A stretch of DNA of 64,000 bases. Source: Siphonodentalium dalli (taxonomy: Eukaryota > Mollusca > Scaphopoda > Gadilida > Siphonodentaliidae). The notes beneath the pieces are model-generated. The model was not told the DNA's origin, did not search any database, and was given only the letters and a program-made list of their open reading frames with translations. Location of the stretch: NCBI GenBank assembly GCA_032622095.1, contig CP136064.1:262053863-262117862 (forward strand), written 5' to 3'. The position numbers and the translations under genes were made by a program. This document shows, in pieces, positions 19,203 to 31,800 of this stretch (positions are counted from its first letter, which is position 1; each line of letters begins with the position of its first letter).

Positions 19203-20889
19203 CATGGGGGTAGTAAAAAATGTGCAGGAAGGTATGCCGGGGTGGTGGGTGGCCCAAGGGGGAAAAAACGCGTTTTTTACACCCTCATGCAAATTTTTTA
19301 CTAAGGACCTTTTGTGCCCTTATATGACATTCGTAACAGTTAAAAACATATTATAAGAATTTATAACTGCAAAAAACCCATATTTATGTTACTGGGCCTC
19401 ATATGGGCCTTAGTAGAGATGACATTGAGCTATATGGCATGTTGCATGTGGGGCGGTGGGTTGAAAACAATTCCTTCCCGACACCCTTCGGAAAGTAGAT
19501 TCGAGAAATGAAAACTGAAATAAATAAACTTGTCTTGATGTAACTAAAGCCATGATCACTGTGTGCATGGAAAAAGAGCGAGCAGCTGTCTCAAATATTA
19601 ATGTGGCTATCAATGGCTAGAATATAACTGTCATCACACCGTTCATCAGTGCATCAAGCCAATCAGTGAAATATTTACATGTCTATCAATCATATGATCT
19701 GTTACTCTCACAACACCTAAAATAACCAAGTCCGACATAGTGACTGTTTGTCATTTATTATAATAGAGGTTGCTCCAGTAGACTAACAAAAGTGTTAAGG
19801 CATAATGATAGATAATGGGCTGGTTGACAGACTAATCGGGAAATGGTTAGAAATAATGGAATTGTGTGTATCCTGAACATTGACCTAAGTTTGCACATAT
19901 AAGTACATTTGTCCTGGTGTAACTAATGCCTAGGTCATTGTGTGCATGTAACAAGAGCGAGCAACTGTCTCAAACATTAATGTGACTATCAATGGGTAGA
20001 ATATATCTGTCATCAGTGCATCAAGCCAATCAGTGAATTATTTGCATGTCATCAGATGATCTCTATCAAGACGGAACGTATCCGAGTCTGGTATAGTGCT
20101 GTGACTGCTTGTCATATATATATTTATAAACGAGTAAGAACTGTCCGGGTTTTCTCTCAGACCCGTCTGGACCGAGTTCAACAAAATTCGGTGTGGTAAC
20201 TCTGGGTACCCTGGCGGATGTTCTAATGGTGTTAGTTTTTCAACAAATTTAATTAAAAAAAATAAAATAAAATTGGTTTTGTCAAATTCAGCAAGGAATT
20301 CAATCTTTGAAAAAAATATATTAAAACAATATATATATATATCAAAATATATGTTTCAATGACCACATGTGCTTGAAGCGCACAAAGGGGCCGCCGCTAA
20401 ATGAAGGCTCTGTCTCAGATCAAAATTTTTGCGAAGTTCCACAAAGGGGGCCACGGGTATCTCCGATGCTGAATATAGGCTCCCAAAGCTAGTTTAGTAT
20501 AATAGAAGTAAGTTGCTCCAGTAGACTAAAACAAGATGTATGTAATATGTTAGATAATGGGCTGGTGGATAGAGTAATCAGGAAATAGTTAGAAATTATG
20601 AAATTTTGTGTATTCTGCACAATGACCTAGGTTTACAGATAATCAGCAATTTATAAAACATTTTTTTTCAATTAAAACAGCTTCTGAAACAGGTTAAACT
20701 GTTATTTGAACTAACTGAGATCAATCCCAGTCATGAGTGATATCAGTAGAGTTTTATACGATTTTAGACCAATTTTAGTGAAATTTGTGGGGTGGTTTTT
20801 TTTTTGCAGGTTTGGGGGTGGCGGGTCCCCGAAAATGCCAGATGCAAAAAAAACGGCATACCTTCCTGCAAATTGTTTACTACCCCCTG
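19203..20889. mobile_element. hAT-like non-autonomous DNA transposon, 1.69 kb
   Basis: The left end is CATGGGGGTAGTAAAAAATG and the right end reads in complement CAGGGGGTAGTAAACAATT, both continuing into 'gcaggaaggtatgccg'. The terminal inverted repeats are about 40 bp. The CA(T)GGGG start and 7 bp matched flank fit hAT, which normally makes 8 bp. Inside are two tandem copies (about 19.45-19.78 and 19.85-20.09 kb) and a later partial copy (about 20.49-20.64 kb) of a ~400 bp unit with 'gagcgagca(g/a)ctgtctcaaa'. No transposase is visible. Confidence 0.7.
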
Positions 20890-20897
20890 AGTGACTG

Positions 20898-21105
20898 GTC
20901 TGGTTTTCTGTCGAACTAGGGTTTTAAGCTCTATGAGGATGGTGTCAGCAGCAACTTGGGCATGGTCTGAGTTTGGTTATGTTGGCTTTTGTATGACGAG
21001 CTAGACAATGTGGTTCTTGGTGATAACAGTATCACCGGAGGTGTTTGAACAGCGTCGCCAATGTACGCTGTCGTTTCTTTGAGACAGCACAGAACTTAAT
21101 TATAG
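20898..21105 (-). pseudogene. FLYWCH/MULE transposase fragment (N-terminal part)
   Basis: On the minus strand one frame gives NDSVHWRRCSNTSGDTVITK then, after two stops, NSDHAQVAADTILIELKTLV and RQKTRP. FLYWCH-type zinc fingers have 'W.C......T......H.H', followed in MULE proteins by 'HNHxPDAAxxxxxxxK..' and a basic helix. The order fits. It ends right at the target duplication, so the 1.7 kb element split or replaced the middle of this gene. Confidence 0.4.
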
Positions 21106-21604
21106 TGGTTAAAGACGAGATATTTACCACCGCGATGATTAGGAATGAAGTTAATATGTACTTGAGCGTTTGCCATTTTGATTTGATCTGTCTTTGGGAG
21201 CCTCTGCAATTTATATTTTAGCGTGAGAATATGATGATCTCTGGTTATTGATCAGTCACTTGATATGTTTTCAGTGACCATATGTCATATCGTGACATAG
21301 AGTTATTGCCCGTTTACATGTGTCAGTTTGGGCTACACTTTGCTGAATCAAACACTGATTGTGTCTATGGGATCACTAGTTACGCAGTGTACAAACATAC
21401 TAAAACCTGCCCACACTTATGCATTCACACATACCTGCCGGATAAGTGAGAACAAGAAAACCGTAGTAAGAAATGGTAACGCGCTCAAGATCATATATTA
21501 TATACCCATGATTGTAATTATAGATCTTTTTATAAATCTTTTCATTTCTGTTATTTGTAATTGGCATAGCTTATCACAAACCAAAAATCAACTTTATTGA
21601 CATA
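21106..21604. other. No gene recognised
   Basis: No motif or repeat was recognised in this stretch. Confidence 0.4.
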
Positions 21605-21790
21605 ATGTAAACTACACCTTTTAGCGGGCTCGGCCTCGGGGTCGCACTACAGCTCGAACTCGGGGTGGCACTACAACTTTTAATGTGTCCCAATAATTAA
21701 CTTCTATAAAAAGAACCCCCAGCGAAATGGCAGCGGCAAGGCGAAACAAGAATTTGTACATTAGTATACACGCGGCGCGCGTAATATAAC
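21605..21790. repeat. Dispersed repeat copy 2 (joined to satellite)
   Basis: It shares ordered blocks with 1-200, including 'actacacctttta', 'ctcggcctc' and 'acacgcgg'. It leads directly into the satellite array, so it may be the end of an element that carries the array. Confidence 0.55.
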
Positions 21791-21794
21791 TTCG

Positions 21795-22139
21795 TATATA
21801 GGTAGTACCCACCAACCATCCCATCCCGCCACCCATAGTATCTTATGCGCCGCAGGCGCTCGTATATAGGTAGTACCCACCCACCATCCCATCCCGCCAC
21901 CCATAGTATCTTATGCGCCGCAGGCGCTCGTATATAGGTAGTACCCACCCACCGGCCCATCCCGCCACACATAGTATCTTATGCGCCGCAGGCGCTCGTA
22001 TATAGGTAGTACCCACCCACCATCCCATCCCGCCACCCATAGTATCTTATGCGCCGCAGGCGCTCGTATATAAGGTAGTACCCACCCACCATCCCACCCC
22101 GCCACCCATAGTATCTTATGCGCCGCATGCGCTCGTATA
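21795..22139 (-). repeat. 68 bp satellite, left array (about five units)
   Basis: The unit runs 'cgtatataggtagtacccac', 'ccaccatcccatcccgccac', 'ccatagtatcttatgcgccg', 'caggcgct'. Units are nearly identical. The long open frames here are translations of the repeat. The same unit occurs in opposite orientation at 23195-23715. Confidence 0.9.
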
Positions 22140-23194
22140 TAGGTATATAGGTAGTATGAGTATACCCACAAATAGGTGTATAGGTAGTATGAGTATAACC
22201 ACAAATATACTCACAAATATACTCTAATGATGTAGGTATATAGGTAGTATGAGTATACCCACAAATATGCCCACAAATATACTCTAATGATGTATACCCA
22301 CAAATATACCCACAAATATACTCTAATGATGTATACGCACAAATATACTCACAAATATACTCTAATGATGTATACCCACAAATATACTCACAAATATACT
22401 CTAATGATGTATACCCACAAATATACCCACAAATATACCCACAAATATACTCTAATGATGTATACCCACAAATATACTCACAAATATACTCTAATGATGT
22501 ATACCCACAAATATACCCACAAATATACCCACAAATATACTCTAATGATGTATACCCACAAATATCCCACAAATATACCCACAAATATACTCTAATGATG
22601 TAGGTATATAGGTAGTATGAGTATAACCACAAATATACTCTCAAATATACTCTAATGATGTATACCCACAAATAGGTATATAGGTAGTATGAGCATACCC
22701 ACAAATATACCCACAAATATACTCTAATGGTGTATACCCACAAATATACCCACAAATATACCCACAAATATACTCTAATGATGTAGGTATATAGGTAGTA
22801 TGAGTATACCCACAAATATGCCCACAAATATACTCTAATGATGTATACCCACAAATATACCCACAAATATACTCTAATGATGTATACCCACAAATATACC
22901 CACAAATATACCCACAAATAAACTCTAATGATGTAGGTATATAGGTAGTATGAGTATACCCACAAATATGCCCACAAATATACTCTAATGATGTATACCC
23001 ACAAATATACCCACAAATATACCCACAAATATACTCTAATGATGTAGGTATATAGGTAGTATGAGTATACCCACAAATATGCCCACAAATATACTCTAAT
23101 GATGTATACCCACAAATATACCCACAAATATACTCTAATGATGTAGGTATATAGGTAGTATGAGTATACCCACAAATATACTCTAATGATGTAG
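22140..23194. repeat. 12 bp repeat core with higher-order units
   Basis: The 12-mer 'tacccacaaata' recurs in runs of two or three, each closed by 'ctctaatgatgta'; about every third or fourth run is preceded by 'ggtatataggtagtatgag'. The whole 1 kb is therefore a higher-order array. A 410-codon minus-strand frame with no stop results from the periodicity (12 is a multiple of 3) and is not a gene. Confidence 0.9.
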
Positions 23195-23715
23195 GGGCGC
23201 CTGCGGCGCATAATACACTGTGTTGTATTATTTATGTGGGCAGTTGCAGTAGTCTACAGGGCCTGCGGCGCACAATATACAATGGGTGGCGGGATGGGAT
23301 GGTGGGTGGGTACTACCTATATACGAGCGCCTGCGGCGCATAAGATACTATGGGTGGCGGGATGGGATGATGGGTGGTTACTACCTATATACGAGCGCCT
23401 GCGGCGCATAAGATACTATGGGTGGCGGGGTGGGGTGGTGGGTGGGTACTACCTATATACGAGCGCCTGCGGCGCATAAGATACTATGGGTGGCGGGATG
23501 GGATGATGGGTGGTTACTACCTATATACGAGCGCCTGCGGCGCATAAGATACTATGGGTGGCGGGGTGGCGGGGTGGCGGGGTGGCGGGGTGGCGGGGTG
23601 GGTGGGTACTACCTATATACGATAGCCTGCGGCGCATAAGATACTATGGGTGGCGTGATGGGGTGGTGGTGGGTACTACCTATATACGAGCGCCTGTGGC
23701 GCATAAGATACTATG
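23195..23715 (+). repeat. 68 bp satellite, right array in inverted orientation (about seven units)
   Basis: The units are reverse complements of those at 21795-22139: 'gcgcctgcggcgcataagat', 'actatgggtggcgggatggg', 'tactacctatatacga'. One unit has a five-fold 'ggggtggc' expansion near 23560-23600. The first unit is interrupted by a short non-repeat part near 23215-23260. Confidence 0.9.
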
Positions 23716-23819
23716 GTGGTCGAAGTAAGACGTTGGTCAGTACAGTATGTACCTCCTTATTGTCCCCAGTCCAACCTTTATCAAAACATCACAATGGCAT
23801 ACAGCCAACGTTTTTAACA

Positions 23820-24025
23820 GGATTTATCATGATATATCATGATTATAACATCATGTAACATGGGGTATCATGTGTTAACACTATTTATCACCCAAAACAA
23901 CATGTTTGATAAAATTTATGACATAAAATCATGATTTATCATTACATATCATGATTATAACATGATTTAACATGATGCGTCATGTCTTCATCATGATTTA
24001 TCACCAAAAACAACATGTTAATTAA
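23820..24025. repeat. About 105 bp tandem duplication rich in 'atcatgatt'
   Basis: Two diverged units share 'tatcatgattataacat', 'tttatcac', 'aaaacaacatgtt' and 'aaaattt'. The sequence is rich in short palindromes of TCATGA. Confidence 0.6.
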
Positions 24026-26295
24026 AATTTTAATCAATTACCTATTTATGTGGTGAAACATTGATCTCAATCTACCAAGGTCTCGATGTAGCCATGATCA
24101 GATGCACGTACATCTAACTTGTAACGTGTGTTGTCATTACCAAGGAAAGTCACCTGAATCACTTGACCATGCCGCCTACACACACACGGCCAACCGTTCA
24201 GAAGTTTGTGTCAAACGTCTATCTTTACGAAACGTCTACGAAACGTGTAGCGAAGAGGAATAATCCAATCTTTTCAGTATCGAATGACCGATCAGCAACT
24301 GTGGAGGTAGATATTTGCCGGCGCGGAATGATTTTAACTTGATTGAAGCCAATTGTGGCTTCGTGCACTGGACGAACACTGACGTTTGTAGACATGACGA
24401 TATCACGTATTTTCCAAGTATCGAATATACGTGATATTTAACTCACGTTTGTTATAAAATATGTAAAATCCTTAAACTTGATGTTTGATATAACGTAAAT
24501 GCCATATAAATGTCTACATCTGGCATCCAGCCAGCTAAGCTCAACTGGTAACAATCTGACAGCCTGTTGAACGCTATAAACTAACTCAGGTCTCAAGCTG
24601 TCGGCCGCGCTTAGATTAATTGAATAGAGTTAGCTTCCCACTGCCTTGCTTCCATACACGCTTGTATGAAGAACCGACTTCAATGTAAGTAATTATATGC
24701 GTTTAGATAAGGTGAAAAATAAAGTGCGTTTTTGAGAAAACCTAAGGATAGCTAATATCGCTAATATTACTTTTCATACTATTTACATATACTATATTAT
24801 CTTGTGAGTATTACATATTATGAGTTATATTTTTGCTATTTATGTTACCTATTTGGACCACCGGGAAGTTACACAAATGAGTTATAACGAGGTTTAGGGA
24901 GGCAACAATTCATGATCTAACCTACACATTGGTTGAGGCCCTAATAAAATGTGCCACTTTACTTCATAATTGACTAACTTCACTCTATTTTCGGTGTTGC
25001 AAATACATGCTGAATTTCATATTGTTAGCATATTCATGCTTGATATTTTCAATATTCCCTGTTCAATATTTAAAGTTTACCTTTGAAGTTTTAGCCGCCC
25101 CATGCAGACCATGGAATACACATTCCTTTTGGTATGTAACTGCTCTGAGAATGTTTGAATCATCTGTTTGTGTGTGCATTTTTTTGCATTTTCCTGCCTC
25201 TTAATTATTTGTGTTGCTAATTGATATATTTTCCACACTCACATTTTTCTTTGGAGCGAAGAGAAGAGTTCGTATATTTGTGAACACTGATTAATTCATT
25301 GTTATGATTAACTGTTACCTGTCCAAAGGTAAAACAAATATTGAACAACCTATCGGTACTGTTATTTACAACTCCCTTAAAAAACGTAAGATATTACTCT
25401 TTGGGATAAGTACAGGAACAAACGTACTTGCAACAAATAGCATAATTCTGCTCGCAAAAGGGTATATATACGTAACAAAATGCGGCACATACAACTTAGA
25501 TATTGAAGCAGCTGTTCTTTTCTTTAACCAAGAGTACAACATTGAACACACGCATGTAAATGTGATGTCTCCCTTGGAGATGCATTTGGGATAACACGGG
25601 ACAGTGTCCTTAATAGTTTCACTTCACACGGGGCCCACAGCTACACGACGGGTGCGCATTCGGCGAGAGTGCACCAGTCCGAAATCGAACCTATTTTTGC
25701 TTATATGGAGGGACCGGAGATATTATCATAGGGGTGTATTCCACCCCAGGGACGTGGCGACAAGGGGGTCTAACCCTCCAACTTTGGTCAACATATTCAA
25801 CAGCTGGAAATTTTATGCCTCACACAGCATTTGTTGGAAATTTTACACCACTTATAGGTTGAAATTGTTAGTTGGTTGAATTTCCATCAAGTAACTATGT
25901 TGTTTTAGACCAACTCTAGCAAATCTTTTTTATATATAGACCAAATATTTCTCTGAAATTGCTATCAATTAGAAATATACCATCATTGTAGGTGGTGTCA
26001 GGTTGGTTGGAAATTTCCAACAGTTGGAAAGTTCAAACCCAAATGGTCCCCTATTTGAAGCCCTCCGGTCGGCGGCCATGTTGAATCGGATGTATTTGGT
26101 GAATTGGTGTGGTATCTTGGGAGCAACCCTACACCACTCTTTGTTCGACCTTAATCGGTAAAGGGCCGATAACTGGCATGGGTTCCCTTTTGAATCGCTC
26201 TGGACGGCGGCCATGTTGGATTGGAGTGGGGTGTGTATGTATTATCAGTCGAATACGGCTGTATCTTACCAGATCTGCCACATAATTATTAGTGC
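24026..26295. other. No gene recognised; repeat traces only
   Basis: At 24545-24630 there is a weak tRNA-like head ('taagctcaactggtaac'), possibly SINE. At 25780-25880 and 26000-26030 'ggaaatttccaac'-type blocks occur that also appear at 49.8-50.75 kb. Open frames (25304-25594 and others) have no known motif. Confidence 0.45.
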
Positions 26296-26860
26296 ATGCG
26301 TTTGAACTATGGAAATTCTTTAATGTACAGTGTTAACCAAAAACAAATGTTGAAACTGCAGCGAGTACGAAACACCGCGGGCAGAGTGGTTTGTACGATC
26401 ACACGTAAAGATTACATTACCCCGACATTGTCCACACTACATTGGTTTCCCGTTTCAACGTGCGCACAATTACTTTCACGTTATAAAAAAAACTGTGCAC
26501 CACAATACCTCAATGGTAAGATATGTGCATACGTACCATCGAGACTGGACTTCATGCTCTTACTTCACCCGAAGGTTGACAGAGTAGTTTCGGTGACATA
26601 TCGTTTCCCATAGCCGGGCCGACTCTGGAAATCACCATACCAGTGATTATCCGCGGCCGTTCTGAATATGATGAATCCAAAGGTCTTTTGAAAACTCATT
26701 TATTCACGGAATATTATTCTGAACATTTAGGCGTGGAACTAATGAACCAGATTCCAATGCGGGCTACATGAATATCCCATGTTTGAATTGTAAATTTTGG
26801 AATTTTTGTCAAGCGCCTTGAAACCTCGTTGATATGTGCGCTATACAAGATATGTGTGAT
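26296..26860 (+). mobile_element. Non-LTR retrotransposon (CR1/L2-like) 3' fragment, decayed
   Basis: The frame gives LQRVRNTAGRVVCTITRKDY then ITPTLSTLHWFPVSTCAQLL and, after a frame change, PLWNHLP-like and GLLKTHLFTEYYSEHL-like pieces. Known CR1/L2-type reverse transcriptases end with 'LQRVQNAAARL...HITPVLxxLHWLPV..R..YK' and '(F/L)K..LKTHLF'. The tail 'aagcgccttgaaacctcgt' and 'atgtgcgctatacaa' is the usual L2/CR1 3' end. Several residues are missing and frames shift, so it is dead. The 5' part is absent, as is usual for truncated insertions. Confidence 0.75.
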
Positions 26861-28079
26861 ATGATATATAGATATGTGATATGTGATTGTGTGGAAATAG
26901 AGTATGACGGCCATCCTACAACACTCTTTTTTTTTAGTCAAATATTAAATTTTTCAAATAAGGAATATGTCACATTCGCCGAATACGTTGAGTAAAAGCT
27001 GAAAACGGCGAATAAAATATGTTTACACCAAAACGGCGGCCATTTAGTAAAAGTGGCGGCCATTTGAATATGTCGACTATTGTGATTGATTTATCGGAAA
27101 AAATCAGTCTTCATAATTGACATACACTGGTCATTCATGCAAATCGCAGAGACAAATTTGTGCACAAAATATTAGATAATATGTCATTATGCTCGGCTGA
27201 AACGCCTATACTCTACTAAATTCTCGATGAATTCTGTGCAATTCGAAATTATTTATCGTGGGTGCGCAATGGAGCTTATCATTTTTGCTGGTTTTCGAAC
27301 TGGAGCCATAACAATTTCGCACTGGAGCCACCGTGTGCTTGTCTTTTAATGTGCCACATGTAGACCTGGTCAGATTTTCGTGTATATGCTTCCATTTTCG
27401 TGTCCCGATGATAACAAACTTATCAGAAAACTATGGTTTGCCCATTTGAATGATCCACTTCTGGTCTAAAACACGAACTTTGTCGCCGGAGGTTGCGGTA
27501 AAATGTCGAAAACGGAGTGATAAACTCCTGATCGTTCAATCTTTCGTGAGCGCTACACATCAAACTCAACACACACAGACACAATTCAATTTTGAAGGAT
27601 ATATTGGATTTTTAAGAAAATACTTACCATTTTAAGATCCGTCACTATTTTGTGTAGAGAGGACATTTTGTGTAGAGAGGACAACAGCATTTATCGATGC
27701 GCACTGGACGATTATGTGATATCCGACGGATTTAGAAGGAGCGGTGCCCCCCCCCCCCCCCAGTGCTTCAGTCGGTCATTGATAATAATAATTTTCTCCA
27801 ACAAGTTTAAACACCCAATACCATATATTAACCCAAATAATCATATGTAATTGATATTTGTGCCCAATAGACTATCCATACTAAATCCCAAAACAATAGT
27901 CTACAAAGCACTGCACACAGCAGGGCACCGCTACCTAGTTTCATCGGCAGTTTCACAAAGTATATGACCAAAATCATCATACATTCAAAATCTCCGGCAA
28001 ATATATAGAAAAAGACACATGGCTACAAATAGAATTATACATACGGTCATAATATAAAAAGTACCTGTCTAGAATCAGT
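26861..28079. other. No gene recognised
   Basis: There are 'ggcggccat' cores near 27.05 kb, a 19 bp duplication of 'attttgtgtagagaggac' near 27645-27682, and a C run at 27748-27761. No exon was recognised. Confidence 0.45.
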
Positions 28080-28370
28080 ACTTTCTGTCTGTCTGTATGA
28101 ATGTGTGTGCGTATGTATGTATGCATTTAAGTAAGTAAGTAAGTGTGTTGATGTATGTATGTATGTATGTGAGTGAGTATGTGAGCGAGTCAGTGAGTGA
28201 ATGAGTGAGTGAGTTAATAAGTATGCATTACTTACTGTAAGTAAGTAAGTGAGGTAGTAGGTAGAAAGTGAGCGTGTGTGAGGGTGTGTTTGTGTGTGTA
28301 AGTAAGTAAGTACGTATGCATGTATGTAAGCAAGTAAGTAAGTAAATAAGTATGTATGTTGGGGCCTATA
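28080..28370 (+). repeat. (GTAT/GTAA/GTGA)n microsatellite
   Basis: The stretch is dominated by tetranucleotides GTAT, GTAA and GTGA in shifting blocks. The 135-codon minus-strand frame across it is a Tyr/Leu/His-rich repeat translation and is not a gene. Confidence 0.85.
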
Positions 28371-30966
28371 TGTCAAGCAAAATGTAAGACATACATAGAG
28401 ATTCGGAAAATTACACACGTATGTTAAAGATACAATGAAGTAGAACATTGGCACGATCAGAATCAGTCAGACATGCACCATTTGAGCTTACACGAACCTA
28501 TAATGCATGATGTACATAGACATAAAATGCTTGTCAATGTATATAAATCCAAGCTTTATCGTGTAAATGTATCGCCGAAAACAACCTCAATTTTCAGCGA
28601 CCATTTTTGGTGCCATTAAAAGTGTTGGTATTAGTGTATAACGCCCACCCGAGTATAGCTGTTATTATATATGTCCTTTACTTATATATTGAAATATGTC
28701 AACCTTTACTGACGTGTTGGAGCTGAGAATGTCGCTTAATTCGTCACATTCTCAGATAATGTTATTAAGTCAACATAGCGTTTCCATAGACCAGCCGACT
28801 TATCAACAAAAAAATTAATATAAGATATAACTAACACTTATTTCATAAATATTCCTTCCTGTTGGTATGATTATATATAGACTAAATAACGGAGATATTT
28901 GGAAATTAAACAAATTTGTTGTTAAATTTATCGCACCAAACAAGTACCTGATAAGTTTTGTTTGTTTTTGTTTTATTTAAACGACTCGGTCTGGTTCTCG
29001 AGCTCACAGCACCACAAGCCAGTAACGAAACAGGGACGGGATACGGGTAACAATGACGTGGTCGACGAACATATAATAATGGACATTTAAGGTGGTGTGG
29101 GAGGGGGCCGCCCTGTATATAGGTAATCAAAATAAGAGACATTTAAGATGGTGTGTACTTATAGAACACAGACATATATTCGCAAATATTTGATTCATTG
29201 TATCATTTGAGAATATCGTGTATGAGTTTGATGGTAATTGGCACTAAACATATTTTATTAGTTGTGTGTGACCCACATTTTTTTATAGGACCAACTTTCG
29301 GTACAAAAATATGATTTCGGAACGGACTTAGTAAACATTTTCCAAACAATTGATTCCTTCTGTGTTATCAAGCTAGTACGATAAGTCAAAAAATAAACAC
29401 TCAAAAAATAAACACTCAAATACAGTAAATATGACATGTTTACATAGCTCCACATGTCAACACCACTTTAGAAACAGGACCCGTTAACCAACAAACCATT
29501 TAACTTATGGATGGTTGATTGTATACCTGTATATATGTGGGATGGCCCATGTTTTTGTCGGCTATCACGATAACAAATTGTATGCATGGGAACTTTGAAC
29601 ACAATTCCAACCGATGTACCATATATATACATAACTGTTATATACTCTACATAAAGAGCGTTCACCATGTCATATGTATAGGTTTGTAATTTAATTACTT
29701 ACTAACAACAGCCCTATAATCAATTATCATGACAAGTGTAGGATGGACATGTTGTCGTGTGATGTGTGGATGCTTGCTGCATGTTTGGCCTTTGAACTGG
29801 GCTGCTTTGTTGCATGAGGATTTGTTTATCTATTATTTATTTTAATACGGAATTATGGTTGCCGATGATCAAACAACGGGACCTCCCTTGATCAAGTAAA
29901 CGAAATAACCTGTCACGATAGTGTGTGGATAATTCGATAATTGAAAATTTTCAGTGTTGGTATCTTTTAATAAGTATATAAATATTATGGTTTACATATG
30001 CATATACATGTTAAGCGCAATTATTTTACAAAGACGGGGGCTCCGGAATGGGAAACTCGTGGTTAATAAATGTACAGTAACGACATGGAGACCTCACGGG
30101 TACTAAATTTACAGAAATGACCAGGGGGCCTCGCTTTTTTGATTATTTCTTTTTCACATAACGTTGATCATACAATGATTAAATTAAATATTATTATGAA
30201 ATATAAATCATAACACGAAATTTGTATGTGTTCTCTGGGTTTCTGCTATCTTTTATTTTCCTACTCTTTATGACTATATCAGAAACTGCCTATATAGCAG
30301 AGTGCTCTACCTATCATTAGCTTATGTCAGCTTCCGGTGGGTAAGACATGGTACCTCTAATTGTGGACTCTTCTGCTATAGGGCATCCCCCCTCTACTCA
30401 CATAATGTGGGTAACACAAAGCTACGATATATGGAACCCATAGCGAGATGTTCTGCGATAGAGGGTTCTTTTGGCCCTGTAGACTGTTTGACGTATTTAT
30501 TTTACATCCTAATTTTGATATTTTCACCATTATCACCTTATTTGACAAGCTCTTAAACTTTTGTTTAACGTTTAATTTCACAAAAAAACCCAGCACAGAA
30601 CTCGTATACATTATGTGATAACCCAACCTAAAAATTGTTAACTTATAATTCAGTGGGAGTGTCGTGCGCCTTACTGGATGGGTCATCGTGACGGAAACTT
30701 AAATATTGCCAAATGAATGAATATATATTTGTGATGCATAAGTCTTTTGTACATGACATAATAGTTTCCCCAAATTATACCTATTTGGATGACGGAAAGC
30801 GGGTCAGAATCTGTGATTAAAATAGGTGGCGTTTGACCAAAGACTGTGACGTTCTGACCAAATTGAAATTTGGCCTTTCGTCTGTTCACGTTATGACACA
30901 ATCAGCTTATTATAATTTTTCCATCGACCCTGGGAGACCAAAGTATGAGCCATTAGAAGCGACGTC
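28371..30966. other. No gene recognised
   Basis: The sequence is AT-rich with scattered short open frames and no motif. The first clear signal after it is the LINE coding remnant at about 31.0 kb. Confidence 0.45.
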
Positions 30967-31800
30967 ATGCAGCGCCTTAACCGTCAAATCATTATTGTCT
31001 ATTCAGGACTAATTAATGTAACTGATTTAGTTTCAAGCTGCTCCACAGGGCATACTGGCAGCTGCCTCGCCATTGATACCCCAGTAGTGGCATATATTAA
31101 TCTCGTCACAGAACGATTGAAGGATGAATATATAAATACGTATATTATCAGTGCAGACGATCCACACAGTAAACGAAGGCCATACAAACAATTCAAAACC
31201 ATTTTTCGACTCGAACCATATCTAATAGATACAATTTCTATCAAAGACCGTGAATAATTATGTAGACTTCGAATCAGCTGTCATTCATTAGAAATAGAAA
31301 AAGGCCAACACAAACGCCCACCGACGCCAGCCAATGATCGGATATTCAAGATGTGCAATACTAACTCAGTGGAAGACGAGAAGCATTTTGTTCTCCATTG
31401 TATCAAATACGACAAATTGAGAAAAAGTCCTATATGAATCACTAAATTTCTAAGGGCCAGTAGTATCTCAAAATGCATATACATAATGCGAAACGACCAA
31501 CCAAATACAAGTAATGTGATCAGTCGAGCTTTCAAAGAATTCTTTGAAATGAGAAAAAAAGCCCGAAGTTGATGAATAAATTAATAATTAATTTCTATTC
31601 CACACGATATCATAGGCCTGCATACAGTTTATTTGCATGCTTATATTATTGAGCTGTACTAAGTCATTGTATAACTGTAGTATGAATATGTGGAAAGTTT
31701 ATTATATGAACTATGTATGTGTAAATTATATGTCTTATTATTATGTAATGCATACGGCTCACATGAGTGTTTTATGCTAATAAATATCATATCATAATTC
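30967..31800 (+). mobile_element. Non-LTR retrotransposon ORF2 C-terminal remnant A
   Basis: One frame, broken only by TAA 31255 and TGA near 31435, encodes RRPYKQFKTIFRLEPYLIDT, then LRISCHSLEIEKG, then CNTNSVEDEKHFVLHC..Y and a basic end at 31573. Known invertebrate LINEs end with 'F(K)T.FR.EPYL', 'LRISxHxLxIExGR', and a knuckle 'CxxC....VEDExHF(L)xxC..Y'. One knuckle Cys is Phe here. A 3' UTR of about 220 bp ends with AATAAATATCATATCAT. The N-terminal part is missing or unrecognisable. Confidence 0.75.

Noticed and set aside
21979-23211. 410-codon minus-strand open frame
   Set aside because: It is the translation of the 12 bp and 68 bp satellites; a 12 bp period cannot create stops if the unit lacks them.
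24545-24640. tRNA-like head
   Set aside because: A-box is fair but the B-box and acceptor stem are not found, so no tRNA gene is called.
25304-25594. 96-codon plus frame
   Set aside because: No motif and no context.
28047-28454. 135-codon minus-strand open frame rich in Tyr, Leu and His
   Set aside because: It lies on a GTAT/GTGA microsatellite and has no protein-like pattern.
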